Positions 1 through 5,871 of a DNA stretch of 7,312 nucleotides are shown here, piece after piece (the stretch's first letter is position 1; every line of letters starts with the position of its first letter). Source of the stretch: JAWXTS01 sp044433305 (lineage in GTDB: Bacteria; Bacteroidota; Bacteroidia; Bacteroidales; Rikenellaceae); the NCBI GenBank assembly GCA_044433305.1, contig JAWXTS010000081.1:1-7312 (forward strand). Reading direction: 5' to 3'. The notes under the pieces were generated by a model. It worked only from the letters and a program-made list of their open reading frames with translations. It was not told the origin of the DNA and ran no database searches. The position numbers and the translations under genes are program-made.

Positions 1-240
1 CTTAGTCAGGTTATCTGTACCGATATTGCTAAGGACGGCATGTTGCAAGGTCCATCAACCGAGCTTTATGTCTACCTACAAAATATATTCCCTGATATAG
101 ATATTACTGTCAGCGGTGGCATATCTTCGTCGAACGATATATTGTCTCTTAATAGCCTTGGGCTTAAGAGTGTTGTCGTTGGCAAAGCCATATATGAGGG
201 ACATATAACTTTCGAGATGTTGAAAACAATGGCTAAATAG
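1..240 (+). CDS. hisA: HisA, ProFAR isomerase (3' end only)
   Basis: This is the C-terminal 79 residues of phosphoribosylformimino-5-aminoimidazole carboxamide ribotide isomerase. The enzyme carries out the Amadori rearrangement of ProFAR to PRFAR in histidine synthesis, in the cytoplasm. The gene is open from base 1, so its start lies outside the window. The first residues contain CTDIAKDGMLQGPS, the HisA form of the TDI..DG...GP motif, whose Asp is the second catalytic aspartate of the (beta/alpha)8 barrel. ITVSGGIS and VVVGKAIYEG follow, which are the phosphate-binding loops of the last barrel strands. The GKAIYEG ending separates it from HisF. The stop at 238-240 is 9 nt before hisF, which fits the hisH-hisA-hisF-hisIE order common in Bacteroidales. 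Confidence 0.93.
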   Translation, partial: LSQVICTDIAKDGMLQGPSTELYVYLQNIFPDIDITVSGGISSSNDILSLNSLGLKSVVVGKAIYEGHITFEMLKTMAK

Positions 241-249
241 AGTACTGCT

Positions 250-1005
250 ATGCTAGCAAAAAGAATTATACCGTGCCTAGATATTAAGGACGGAAAGACA
301 GTTAAGGGTATCAACTTCGTTGGGCTGCAAGATGTTGGCGACCCAGTTGAATTGGGACGACGATATGCACTTGAGGGTGCCGACGAGTTGGTATATCTAG
401 ATATTAGTGCTACCTTTGAGGGGCGCAGAACTTTCACGGAGCTTGTCGAGCGCATAGCTCAGGCTATAAACATACCTTTCACCGTTGGTGGTGGAATCAG
501 CTCTATCGAGGATGCAGGACGCCTTTTGTCTTGCGGAGCCGATAAGGTGTCGATAAACTCTGCCGCTGTGGCCAACCCTCAGCTTATTAGTGACTTGGCC
601 TCTAAGTATGGCAGTCAGTTTGTGGTTGTGGCAATAGATGCCAAGCAGATAGATGGCGTTTGGAGAGTAACCACACACGGAGGTCGCAATGCCACTGACA
701 AAGAGCTATTTGCATGGGCAATGGAGGCACAGGAGCGTGGCGCAGGAGAGATACTTTTTACCTCTATGGACCATGACGGCACGCGTGCGGGCTATCCATG
801 TGAGACCTTTGCCAAGATGTCGTCTATGTTGTCTATTCCTATTATCGCCTCTGGTGGTGCAGGTAATGTGCAGAACATAGCCGATGTACTTACCGATGGT
901 AAGGCTGATGCAGCCCTTGCGGCAAGTATATTCCACTATGGCGAGATAACCATAGGCGAACTGAAAAGACAATTAAAAGAACAAGATATAATAGTGCGAT
1001 TATGA
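250..1005 (+). CDS. hisF: HisF, imidazole-glycerol phosphate synthase cyclase subunit
   Basis: This is the cyclase subunit of IGP synthase. With HisH (glutaminase, expected upstream of the window) it turns PRFAR plus ammonia into imidazole-glycerol phosphate and AICAR. At 251 residues it has the family length. The N-terminus reads LAKRIIPCLDIKDGKTVKG, with catalytic Asp11 in CLDIKDG. The second catalytic Asp is D130 in VVVAIDAKQ. The phosphate-binding loops FTVGGGIS (about 77-84) and IIASGGAGN are present, as is the HisF signature SMDHDGTRAGYP. ATG at 250 gives the standard N-terminus. No strong Shine-Dalgarno sequence is visible, so translation may be coupled to hisA, which ends 9 nt earlier. 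The stop overlaps the hisIE start as ATGA. No residues look damaged. Confidence 0.98.
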   Translation: MLAKRIIPCLDIKDGKTVKGINFVGLQDVGDPVELGRRYALEGADELVYLDISATFEGRRTFTELVERIAQAINIPFTVGGGISSIEDAGRLLSCGADKVSINSAAVANPQLISDLASKYGSQFVVVAIDAKQIDGVWRVTTHGGRNATDKELFAWAMEAQERGAGEILFTSMDHDGTRAGYPCETFAKMSSMLSIPIIASGGAGNVQNIADVLTDGKADAALAASIFHYGEITIGELKRQLKEQDIIVRL

Positions 1006-1604
1006 TAAAATTTAGTGAATTATCAACAGCAAAAAGCTGTGAGGGTCTTGTGCCTGTAATTATTCAGGATGACAATACTTTGAAGGTGCTTATGTTAGGC
1101 TATATGAACCAAGAGGCCTATGAGAAAAGCGTGGCTGAGGGACGAGTAACCTTCTTTAGCCGCACTAAAGGACGTCTGTGGACCAAGGGCGAGACTAGCG
1201 GCCACTACCTTAATATATGCTCTATCGTTAAGGACTGTGACGACGACACACTTCTTATCCGCGTAAACCCGATAGGTCCTACTTGCCACAAGGGTACTAC
1301 AAGCTGCTTTGGTGGTCGCGAGAACGAGGGCTTCATTCGTTTCTTGAGCGACTTTATTACTCGCCGCAAACAAGAGATGCCAGAGGGTTCTTATACCACT
1401 CACCTATTTAACAAAGGCATAAACAAGATAGCTCAGAAAGTGGGCGAGGAGGCTGTCGAGACAGTAATCGAGGCAATAGATTGTAATGACGAGCGTCTGT
1501 TGTATGAGGCTTCAGATTTGATGTATCACTACCTTGTACTGCTTGCAGCCAAGGGTATGAGCCTTGCCGACATAGAAGAGGAACTAGCATCACGACATAA
1601 ATAA
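1002..1604 (+). CDS. hisIE: HisIE, bifunctional phosphoribosyl-AMP cyclohydrolase / phosphoribosyl-ATP pyrophosphatase
   Basis: This fused protein carries out steps 2 and 3 of histidine synthesis: HisE hydrolyses PR-ATP to PR-AMP and pyrophosphate, and HisI opens the adenine ring. The HisI domain (about 10-112) shows FFSRTKGRLWTKGETSGH, the metal-binding aspartates D78, D80 and D82 in DCDDDTLL, and the zinc ligands C95 and C102 around PTCHKGTTSCF. The HisE domain (about 115-200) has the MazG-like helical signature KVGEEAVETVIEA (E149, E150, E153) and a downstream E169/D172 pair in YEASDLMYHY. At 200 residues it has normal length for the fusion. Its start overlaps the hisF stop by 4 nt (ATGA), which indicates translational coupling. 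Confidence 0.97.
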   Translation: MIKFSELSTAKSCEGLVPVIIQDDNTLKVLMLGYMNQEAYEKSVAEGRVTFFSRTKGRLWTKGETSGHYLNICSIVKDCDDDTLLIRVNPIGPTCHKGTTSCFGGRENEGFIRFLSDFITRRKQEMPEGSYTTHLFNKGINKIAQKVGEEAVETVIEAIDCNDERLLYEASDLMYHYLVLLAAKGMSLADIEEELASRHK

Positions 1605-1613
1605 AACAATATA

Positions 1614-2054
1614 ATGGAACAAAAAACTATTGGTATAGCATGTGACCATGCAGGCTACCAGCTAAAGGAATTTATGACAGGCTACCTTGGCAGCCTAGGC
1701 TATGATGTTTTGGATTATGGTTGCCATAGTGAGGAGAACTGCGACTATCCAGATTTTGCTCACGAGCTAGCTAAAGGCATAGAGGATGGTGACTGCACCA
1801 GAGGTATCGCCGTGTGTGGTAGCGGAAATGGCATAGCCATGACCTTGAATAAACACCAAAGTATTCGTGCTGCAATATGTTGGCAAAGCGAGATAGCGTC
1901 TCTAGCAAGTCAGCACAACAATGCTAATGTGTGCGTTCTGCCGGGTCGATTTATTGATAACACTACGGCAGCATCTATCGTAGATAGCTTCTTGGATACG
2001 CCTTTCGAGGGTGGTCGCCACCAAGCACGCCTAGATAAGATGCCTGTGAGATAG
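1614..2054 (+). CDS. rpiB: RpiB, ribose-5-phosphate isomerase B
   Basis: This enzyme interconverts ribose-5-phosphate and ribulose-5-phosphate in the non-oxidative pentose phosphate pathway. The 146 residues match the RpiB/LacAB fold: IACDHAGYQLK at the N-terminus (D11, H12), DYPDFAHELA, catalytic C68 in AVCGSGNGIAM with the anion-binding GSGNG loop, H101 in SQHNNANV, and the C-terminal FEGGRHQARLDKM signature. It starts 9 nt after hisIE with no terminator or evident promoter between, so it is probably the last gene of the his operon, supplying ribose-5-phosphate for PRPP. LacA/LacB are distant relatives, but the CGSGNG and EGGRHQ motifs and the single-gene arrangement favour RpiB. Function within the his operon is inferred from position only. 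Confidence 0.95.
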   Translation: MEQKTIGIACDHAGYQLKEFMTGYLGSLGYDVLDYGCHSEENCDYPDFAHELAKGIEDGDCTRGIAVCGSGNGIAMTLNKHQSIRAAICWQSEIASLASQHNNANVCVLPGRFIDNTTAASIVDSFLDTPFEGGRHQARLDKMPVR

Positions 2055-2078
2055 GGCGTTGGGTAAAACTATAAATAA

Positions 2079-2114
2079 TAAGGCTCGATTAACCAATATG
2101 GTAATCGAGCCTTA
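2079..2114. terminator. Hairpin terminator, probably bidirectional
   Basis: A perfect 13-bp inverted repeat pairs 2079-2091 with 2102-2114. Inside it, CC at 2093-2094 can also pair with GG at 2100-2101 past one bulged A, leaving a very short loop. On the plus strand it lies 24 nt after the rpiB stop and is followed by a moderately T-rich stretch (ACTTATTT). On the minus strand it lies 24 nt after the small acidic frame and is followed by TTATTTATAGTTTT. Its position between convergent units supports use in both directions. Confidence 0.85.
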
Positions 2115-2138
2115 CTTATTTCCGATGATCAGCACACC

Positions 2139-2285
2139 TTAATCTTCGCTGTTGTTATTAGCAAATGCTTGTTGAAGCAGAAAGTCTATATGCAACAGGT
2201 CGAAATCTTCTTGAATGACAGTTTCAAAAAATAAGTCCTGATCATACTCTTCTTCTAAATTGTGTTCAGAGTACGCGTTTTTCAT
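2139..2285 (-). CDS. Small acidic protein of 48 residues, unknown function
   Basis: This short frame lies 52 nt downstream of the sigma-factor gene and on the same strand, just before the hairpin terminator. It starts MKNAYSEHNLEEEYDQD and ends FANNNSED, and is strongly acidic (a Glu/Asp-rich first half) with a hydrophobic amphipathic middle (FDLLHIDFLL). It has no Cys, no signal peptide and no transmembrane segment. No clear ribosome-binding site precedes the ATG, but that is normal in this phylum. I do not recognise a family. It fills what would otherwise be an empty gap between gene and terminator, which makes a real gene plausible. Chance occurrence of a frame this short cannot be excluded. 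Its position suggests co-transcription with the sigma gene; a role in controlling the sigma factor would be speculation. Confidence 0.5.
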   Translation of the reverse strand: MKNAYSEHNLEEEYDQDLFFETVIQEDFDLLHIDFLLQQAFANNNSED

Positions 2286-2337
2286 AGGCAGCATTAGGAT
2301 TTTAGAATATAACGCGTGCCTATTATGTAATATTGTC

Positions 2338-2937
2338 TTAGTTGGTTGACAATATTATATTTTTATCTTTCATAATCTTACGTAGATTGATAAGCGCGTA
2401 TCTCATACGACCCAGAGCGGTGTTTATGCTCACCCCTGTGGTGTCAGAAATATCTTTAAAACTCATGTTGTTAAAGTAACGCATCATAACAACTTCGCGT
2501 TGCTCCTCGGGCAGGCACTCCACCATTTTGCGCACATCGCTGTGGATTTGACTTGTAATCATCTGGTCTTCCACCGTGTCGTCAGAGAAACTCTTGTTGT
2601 TAAGCAGGTCATATCCTGCATCATCCTCGGTGATGTGGGTATGCTTTTTTGATTGACGGAAGTGGTCTATAACGCTGTTGTGAGCAATGCGAAGCACCCA
2701 CGCTATAAATTTACCATTATCTGTATAGCGATCCTCTTCGATAAATCGAAGTACCTTGATGAATGTGTCTTGAGTGATATCTTCAGCTAGTTCACGATTG
2801 CGCACCATAATATTAACGTGATCAAACACACGTTTCTTGTGACGCTCTACTAACTCTGAAATTGCAGCTTTATTACCCTCACGATATATGATGAGCAAAT
2901 TTGCATCGCTCATCTCGTTAATCTTAGCTAGATTCAT
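2338..2937 (-). CDS. ECF-type RNA polymerase sigma factor (sigma-70 family)
   Basis: This is a group 4 (ECF-like) sigma factor of 199 residues that directs core RNA polymerase to its promoters. Region 2 spans about 25-95 and includes the core-binding LAEDITQDTFIKVLRF and the -10 recognition segment KFIAWVLRIAHNSVIDHFR. A linker of about 45 residues rich in Asp and Asn follows. Region 4 (about 140-187) contains LPEEQREVVMMRYFNNMSF and the helix-turn-helix FKDISDTTGVSINTALGRMR. The GVSINTALGRMRYALINLRK ending is typical of a widespread Bacteroidota subgroup. No membrane anti-sigma or TonB-linked partner is adjacent, so it is not the FecI/FecR type. M9 is an alternative start; the first ATG is kept because it is upstream and in frame. 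An AT-rich leader with a candidate promoter lies in front, and a small acidic frame follows. Confidence 0.93.
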   Translation of the reverse strand: MNLAKINEMSDANLLIIYREGNKAAISELVERHKKRVFDHVNIMVRNRELAEDITQDTFIKVLRFIEEDRYTDNGKFIAWVLRIAHNSVIDHFRQSKKHTHITEDDAGYDLLNNKSFSDDTVEDQMITSQIHSDVRKMVECLPEEQREVVMMRYFNNMSFKDISDTTGVSINTALGRMRYALINLRKIMKDKNIILSTN

Positions 2938-3156
2938 AACTACTCGTATTTTGTTGGTTTTAGAGTAGAGTTTGTCTATAGGCAGGTAATTTTAATTGAT
3001 TTTAGTTTCCACAATGTTAGTGTTTTTTTTTGATAAAACAAAATTTACACTAAAATTTTTCATTTTTTGGCAATATTTGTACAAAATTTACGTGTGTGCA
3101 CAAATCGTTCATTGTCGGTGATTTTATTGCAAAATCTGTGCCACATATGGCTGAGG
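2938..3156. other. AT-rich intergenic region upstream of the sigma gene
   Basis: I see no gene in these 219 bases. The stretch 3001-3095 is extremely AT-rich and includes a run of nine T (3023-3031). An 11-bp direct repeat, ACAAAATTTAC, occurs at 3038-3048 and 3081-3091, 43 nt apart. Two short palindromes lie close by: TTTGTACAAA at 3076-3085 and TGTGCACA at 3095-3102. The first repeat copy overlaps the -33 box of the candidate sigma-gene promoter. I see no convincing terminator after the ArsC-like gene, which ends at 3157. Confidence 0.6.
3012..3043 (-). promoter_or_regulatory. Candidate promoter of the sigma-factor gene
   Basis: Read on the minus strand, TTTTG (3043-3039) is followed after 19 nt by TAACATTG (3019-3012). 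The second box matches the Bacteroidota -7 element TAnnTTTG at all but one fixed position, and the spacing equals that of the ribF promoter in this window. It would give a leader of roughly 65-70 nt. The surrounding AT-richness raises the risk of a chance match. Confidence 0.45.
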
Positions 3157-3516
3157 CTATAACTTAAATAGCTCTTGGTATTCTTGCTCTTTGAACCCCA
3201 CTAGAACCTTGCCCCTATGCACCAGAATAGGTCTTTTGACCAGTTTGCCGTCGCTACTAAGCAGCTCAAGCGACTGCTCTAATGTGTTGGTCTTTAGTAG
3301 GTCCTTGACTCCAAGTTCACGATATTTGACACCCGAGGTGTTGAACATCTTATTTATGGTAAGGCCACTTTGGTCGAACCATGTGGTTATTTCCTCTAGG
3401 GTAGGGTTGTCGACTGTGATGTCGCGACTTTCGACTTCTATGTCGTTTGCCTTAAGCCACTTGCTAGCTTTAGTGCAGGTGCCGCATTTGCTGTAACACA
3501 AGAATAATGGTTTCAT
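3157..3516 (-). CDS. ArsC/Spx-family thioredoxin-fold protein
   Basis: This is a 119-residue member of the ArsC/Spx/YffB family. It opens with a beta strand and the redox motif CGTC (C11, C14) in YSKCGTCTKASKWL. The family pattern continues with RDITVDNPTLEEI, the KMFNTSGVKYRELG segment and KLVKRPILVHRGKVLVGF, where the Arg-Pro pair corresponds to the family's conserved R-P-I/L motif. The CxxC site resembles Spx/MgsR and YffB more than plasmid ArsC, which has a lone N-terminal Cys in an H-x3-C-x3-R context. Real arsenate reduction is therefore not supported, and no ars genes are nearby. In Firmicutes such proteins regulate RNA polymerase; in this phylum the role is unknown. A terminator stands 32 nt upstream, so its own promoter or readthrough must drive it. 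Confidence 0.88.
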   Translation of the reverse strand: MKPLFLCYSKCGTCTKASKWLKANDIEVESRDITVDNPTLEEITTWFDQSGLTINKMFNTSGVKYRELGVKDLLKTNTLEQSLELLSSDGKLVKRPILVHRGKVLVGFKEQEYQELFKL

Positions 3517-3540
3517 AATGTGTGTAATTTATATTTTACA

Positions 3541-3571
3541 AAAAGAGGTCTAGAAACTAATCTAGACCCCC
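3541..3571 (-). terminator. Rho-independent terminator after the zinc-ribbon gene
   Basis: An 8-bp perfect stem pairs 3548-3555 (GGTCTAGA) with 3562-3569 (TCTAGACC) around a 6-nt loop. Read on the minus strand, the stem is followed by TCTTTTTTG, a good U-tract. It begins about 25 nt after the stop of the zinc-ribbon gene, so it ends the merR-nif3-zinc ribbon unit. It lies only 32 nt before the ArsC-like start, so incomplete termination would let that gene be read from the operon. Confidence 0.88.
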
Positions 3572-3593
3572 TTTATACTTATTGCCTTGGTGA

Positions 3594-4361
3594 TTATTGC
3601 TCCTCTACTGCAGAGAAGTCTGGAACCAAGATACGTCCGCAATACTCACAAACGATAATCTTCTTAGACAAAAGAATATCGAATTGTCTTTGAGGAGGTA
3701 TGCGGTTGAAGCAACCACCGCAAGAGTTACGTTGAACAGAAACTACGCCTAGTCCGTTTCTAACATTCTTACGAATACGGTTGTAAGCAGATAGAAGACG
3801 TTCGTCGATTTTTTCTGCTGCTTTAGCTGACTGAACCTCTAGCTTAGCTATGTCCTGAGCTGTCTCTTGGTCGATAGTGTCAAGCTCGGTTTTCTTAGCT
3901 GCAAGGTCGATTCTGCGCTCCTCTGCAGCTACAATAGCAGCTTCTAGCTGTGATGATTTTACTGTTATCTCAGCATTCAGACCGCGTATGTCTTTTTCTG
4001 CTAGCTCGATGTCAAGAGATGCGTCCTCGATTTGTTTAGACAGAGAGTCGTACTCGCGATTGTTACGTACATTGCCTTGTTGCTCGTTGTACTTAGCAAT
4101 CTTGATTTTAGACATCTCGATTTGCTCCTTGCTGTTGCTAACTTGAGTGTTGGTTGCAGCGATAGCCTCTTTGATGTTTTCGATACGAGTTTCTAGTCCA
4201 GCGACCTCATCTTCAAGATCTTGCACCTCAAGAGGAAGCTCGCCTTTAAGCTTGTTTATCTCGTCGATTTTTGAATCTATCTGCTGTAAGTCGTACAGAG
4301 CATGAATCTTATCCTGCATTGAATAATCTGTCTCCAACGTCTTTTTGCTTGATGTAGCCAT
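3594..4361 (-). CDS. Coiled-coil protein with C-terminal C4 zinc ribbon
   Basis: This 255-residue protein has a long coiled coil at about 28-190, rich in Glu, Lys, Ile and Ala and nearly free of Pro and Gly. It is capped by a zinc ribbon with ligands C214 and C217 (SCGGCF) and C238 and C241 (CEYCGR), followed by ILVPDFS. The architecture matches the C4-type zinc-ribbon family that includes CT398 and Helicobacter HP0958 (PF02591 type). Those proteins have been linked to flagellar or secretion assembly and to RNA or sigma-factor binding. Nothing here indicates flagella, so the function in Bacteroidota is unknown. The internal segment NVRNNREYDSLSKQIE between the helices is a family hallmark. 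It starts 8 nt after the nif3-like stop and is surely co-transcribed with it; the two genes are frequent neighbours in this phylum. Confidence 0.92.
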   Translation of the reverse strand: MATSSKKTLETDYSMQDKIHALYDLQQIDSKIDEINKLKGELPLEVQDLEDEVAGLETRIENIKEAIAATNTQVSNSKEQIEMSKIKIAKYNEQQGNVRNNREYDSLSKQIEDASLDIELAEKDIRGLNAEITVKSSQLEAAIVAAEERRIDLAAKKTELDTIDQETAQDIAKLEVQSAKAAEKIDERLLSAYNRIRKNVRNGLGVVSVQRNSCGGCFNRIPPQRQFDILLSKKIIVCEYCGRILVPDFSAVEEQ

Positions 4362-4369
4362 ATCTTTTA

Positions 4370-5158
4370 TTATAAATAGTTTACGGGATTTTTTGAAAAC
4401 TTACTTTTATGGATTGCAAAAGTAGGAATTTTTTTTCTAATAACCTCAAATAATAGTTGAATTGCTGAATATTCGCTCTCAAAATGTCCCATATCCACTG
4501 CAATTATTCTATTTTCGGGTGTAAAAAAGTCATTATACTTAAAGTCAGCAGCCATGTAGATGTCCGCTTCAACCTCAATAGCTTTGGTTATAAGGTAGGC
4601 TCCCGAGCCACTCGAAAGGGCTATGGTTGATACCTTGTCTTTGGTTATTTTGCTGTGTCTTAGGGTTTTGATGTTAAATAGAGACTTAAGGTTCTCCAAA
4701 AACTCTATTGTATCCATCGGTTGGTCCAGAGTTCCCACCACGCCATATCCTGTTGTGTTGCCGTTGTAGGAGCTTTGGGGGTCAAGAATTTTCATGTTTT
4801 TTAGACCTATCATGTGGCCATTAAAAAAACTTAGTCCCTCGTGGGTACTGTCGAGGTTTGTATGTGCAGAATATATAGTAAGGTTGTGTGTTATAGCCTT
4901 ACGTATTATTTTCTCCGTGTCGGTATCTTCGCCCACTCTGCGCAAGGGGTGGAACAGAAGTGGATGGTGCGATATTACGAGCTCTGCTCCAAGTTCTATG
5001 GCCTCGTCTATCACAGGTTCTGTTATATCCACGCACAGCAGTACTGAGCTTACTGGGTTGGATAGCGAACCCACGGCCAGCCCACTGTTGTCAAAGTCGG
5101 CCTGAAGGCTTAGTGGTGCAAAATCTTCTATTATGCTGGTTATGTCTTTTACTATCAT
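4370..5158 (-). CDS. Nif3-like dinuclear metal-centre protein (GTP cyclohydrolase I type 2 family)
   Basis: This is a Nif3/YbgI/DUF34 family protein of 262 residues. The N-terminus DFAPLSLQADFDNSGLAVG is typical. All expected metal ligands are present: H64 and H65 in VISHHPLLFHP, H99 and D103 in YSAHTNLDS, and H225 and E229 in VDMGHFESE. The family forms a toroidal hexamer with two metals per site. Its biochemical role is unresolved, and the 'GTP cyclohydrolase' name rests on limited evidence. Many relatives in this phylum are near 365 residues because of a PII/CutA-like insert; this one is close to E. coli YbgI (247) and lacks most or all of the insert. It sits 35 nt after merR and 8 nt before the zinc-ribbon gene, so all three form one operon. 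An A8 tract (4429-4436) lies inside the coding region without disrupting it. Confidence 0.93.
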   Translation of the reverse strand: MIVKDITSIIEDFAPLSLQADFDNSGLAVGSLSNPVSSVLLCVDITEPVIDEAIELGAELVISHHPLLFHPLRRVGEDTDTEKIIRKAITHNLTIYSAHTNLDSTHEGLSFFNGHMIGLKNMKILDPQSSYNGNTTGYGVVGTLDQPMDTIEFLENLKSLFNIKTLRHSKITKDKVSTIALSSGSGAYLITKAIEVEADIYMAADFKYNDFFTPENRIIAVDMGHFESEYSAIQLLFEVIRKKIPTFAIHKSKFSKNPVNYL

Positions 5159-5193
5159 AGTTATAGAACTATTCTAATGGTGTTAATATTGTT

Positions 5194-5769
5194 CTAGAAG
5201 AGGGTTTGTTCGTGCACTTCAATATGCTGTTCATAGCTTATTGTGTGGTCCTCTGTCTGTTCTAGAGTTTGTTCTTGGCTTGCCTGTTCGTTGTTGTCTT
5301 CTGGCTCTGTGGTGTTTTGCTCAAAGAGCTCATCGCTCTTCTCATCGTCCTGCGCGGCCTCTGCTGTGGTGGAAGCCTGAGGCGTGAAAGGCTCTATATA
5401 CTCATCCTGAAGATTTATTACGGCAAGTTCATTGTCCTCAAAAAGTTCTTGCTTGATTTCCAGCAGCATCGACTTTACACTCAGCAGACGCTCTACGATT
5501 TCGGCTCTGCGCATAACTTCGTTTCTGTTGCTACCAAGGGCTTTGTTCGCTCCCTCAAGGGTCATGCCTTGTTCTTTAACTAGGTGGTATATGAGTTTAA
5601 GGTTCTCTACATCTGTGGGCGTAAACATTCTATTGCCCTTTTTGTTCCTATGGGGCTTGAGTATGGGAAAGCGGCTTTCCCAAAAACGTATGGTTGTGGT
5701 GTTGACATCGAGCAGCTCGGCTACCTCACCCATAGAGTAGAATATTTTACGTGATTTATTTTCGGACAT
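5194..5769 (-). CDS. MerR-family transcriptional regulator with acidic C-terminal tail
   Basis: Residues 8-78 form a winged helix of the MerR class: YSMGEVAELLDVNTTTIRFW (helix-turn-helix), the wing ESRFPILKPHRNKKGNRMFT, and the second helix pair PTDVENLKLIYHLVKEQGMT. The segment EGANKALGSNRNE begins the dimerisation helix, which continues to about 110. There is no metal-binding Cys set and no recognisable ligand-binding domain. From about 111 to the end (191) the chain is low in complexity and rich in Glu, Gln, Thr and Asp, and is probably disordered. This MerR type, with RFWESRFP and an NRMFT wing, is common in Bacteroidota and of unknown target. It is the first gene of a unit with nif3-like and zinc-ribbon genes, and is divergent from ribF with a shared promoter region, so it may control either or both. 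Confidence 0.92.
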   Translation of the reverse strand: MSENKSRKIFYSMGEVAELLDVNTTTIRFWESRFPILKPHRNKKGNRMFTPTDVENLKLIYHLVKEQGMTLEGANKALGSNRNEVMRRAEIVERLLSVKSMLLEIKQELFEDNELAVINLQDEYIEPFTPQASTTAEAAQDDEKSDELFEQNTTEPEDNNEQASQEQTLEQTEDHTISYEQHIEVHEQTLF

Positions 5770-5789
5770 ATCAAATTTATATTACCTCG

Positions 5790-5820
5790 CAAGGTATAAA
5801 TTTTATGGCAGTTTTGCAAA
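5790..5820 (-). promoter_or_regulatory. Candidate promoter of merR operon
   Basis: Read on the minus strand, TTTG (5820-5817) is followed after 20 nt by TACCTTG (5796-5790), which is one T short of the -7 consensus TAnnTTTG. Transcription would start about 15 nt before the merR ATG. The -33 box is one half of the palindrome TTTGCAAA (5813-5820); the other half serves the ribF promoter. Confidence 0.45.
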
Positions 5821-5843
5821 CGAATAATTCTTACTTACCTTTG
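5812..5843 (+). promoter_or_regulatory. Bacteroidota-type promoter of ribF
   Basis: TTTTG (5812-5816), a 19-nt spacer and TACCTTTG (5836-5843) match the -33/-7 pattern of the Bacteroidota primary sigma factor exactly. The expected transcript starts near 5850, leaving a leader of about 20-25 nt, which is too short for an FMN riboswitch. Confidence 0.75.
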
Positions 5844-5871
5844 TGGACTAGATATTTTTAAATTAATTGCT

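Noticed and set aside
72..455. A 127-codon antisense open frame opposite hisA and hisF
   Set aside because: It lies wholly opposite clearly coding hisA and hisF, has no recognisable domain and looks like a codon-bias shadow; the same holds for other antisense frames across hisF, hisIE and the minus-strand genes.
3157..3516. Arsenic-resistance arsenate reductase
   Set aside because: The CxxC active site resembles Spx/YffB proteins, and no arsR, arsB or acr3 gene is present nearby.
4429..4436. Programmed frameshift at the A8 tract in the nif3-like gene
   Set aside because: The reading frame is intact through the tract, and the C-terminal residues after it are ordinary family sequence; no alternative frame product of interest is seen.
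5772..5779. Exact minus-strand -7 box (TAAATTTG) just before merR
   Set aside because: It ends only 2 nt before the start codon and has no TTG about 19-20 nt upstream; the pair at 5790-5820 is a better promoter candidate.
5844..5871. FMN riboswitch in front of ribF
   Set aside because: The leader between the predicted start and the ATG is only about 20-25 nt, far too short for the FMN aptamer.
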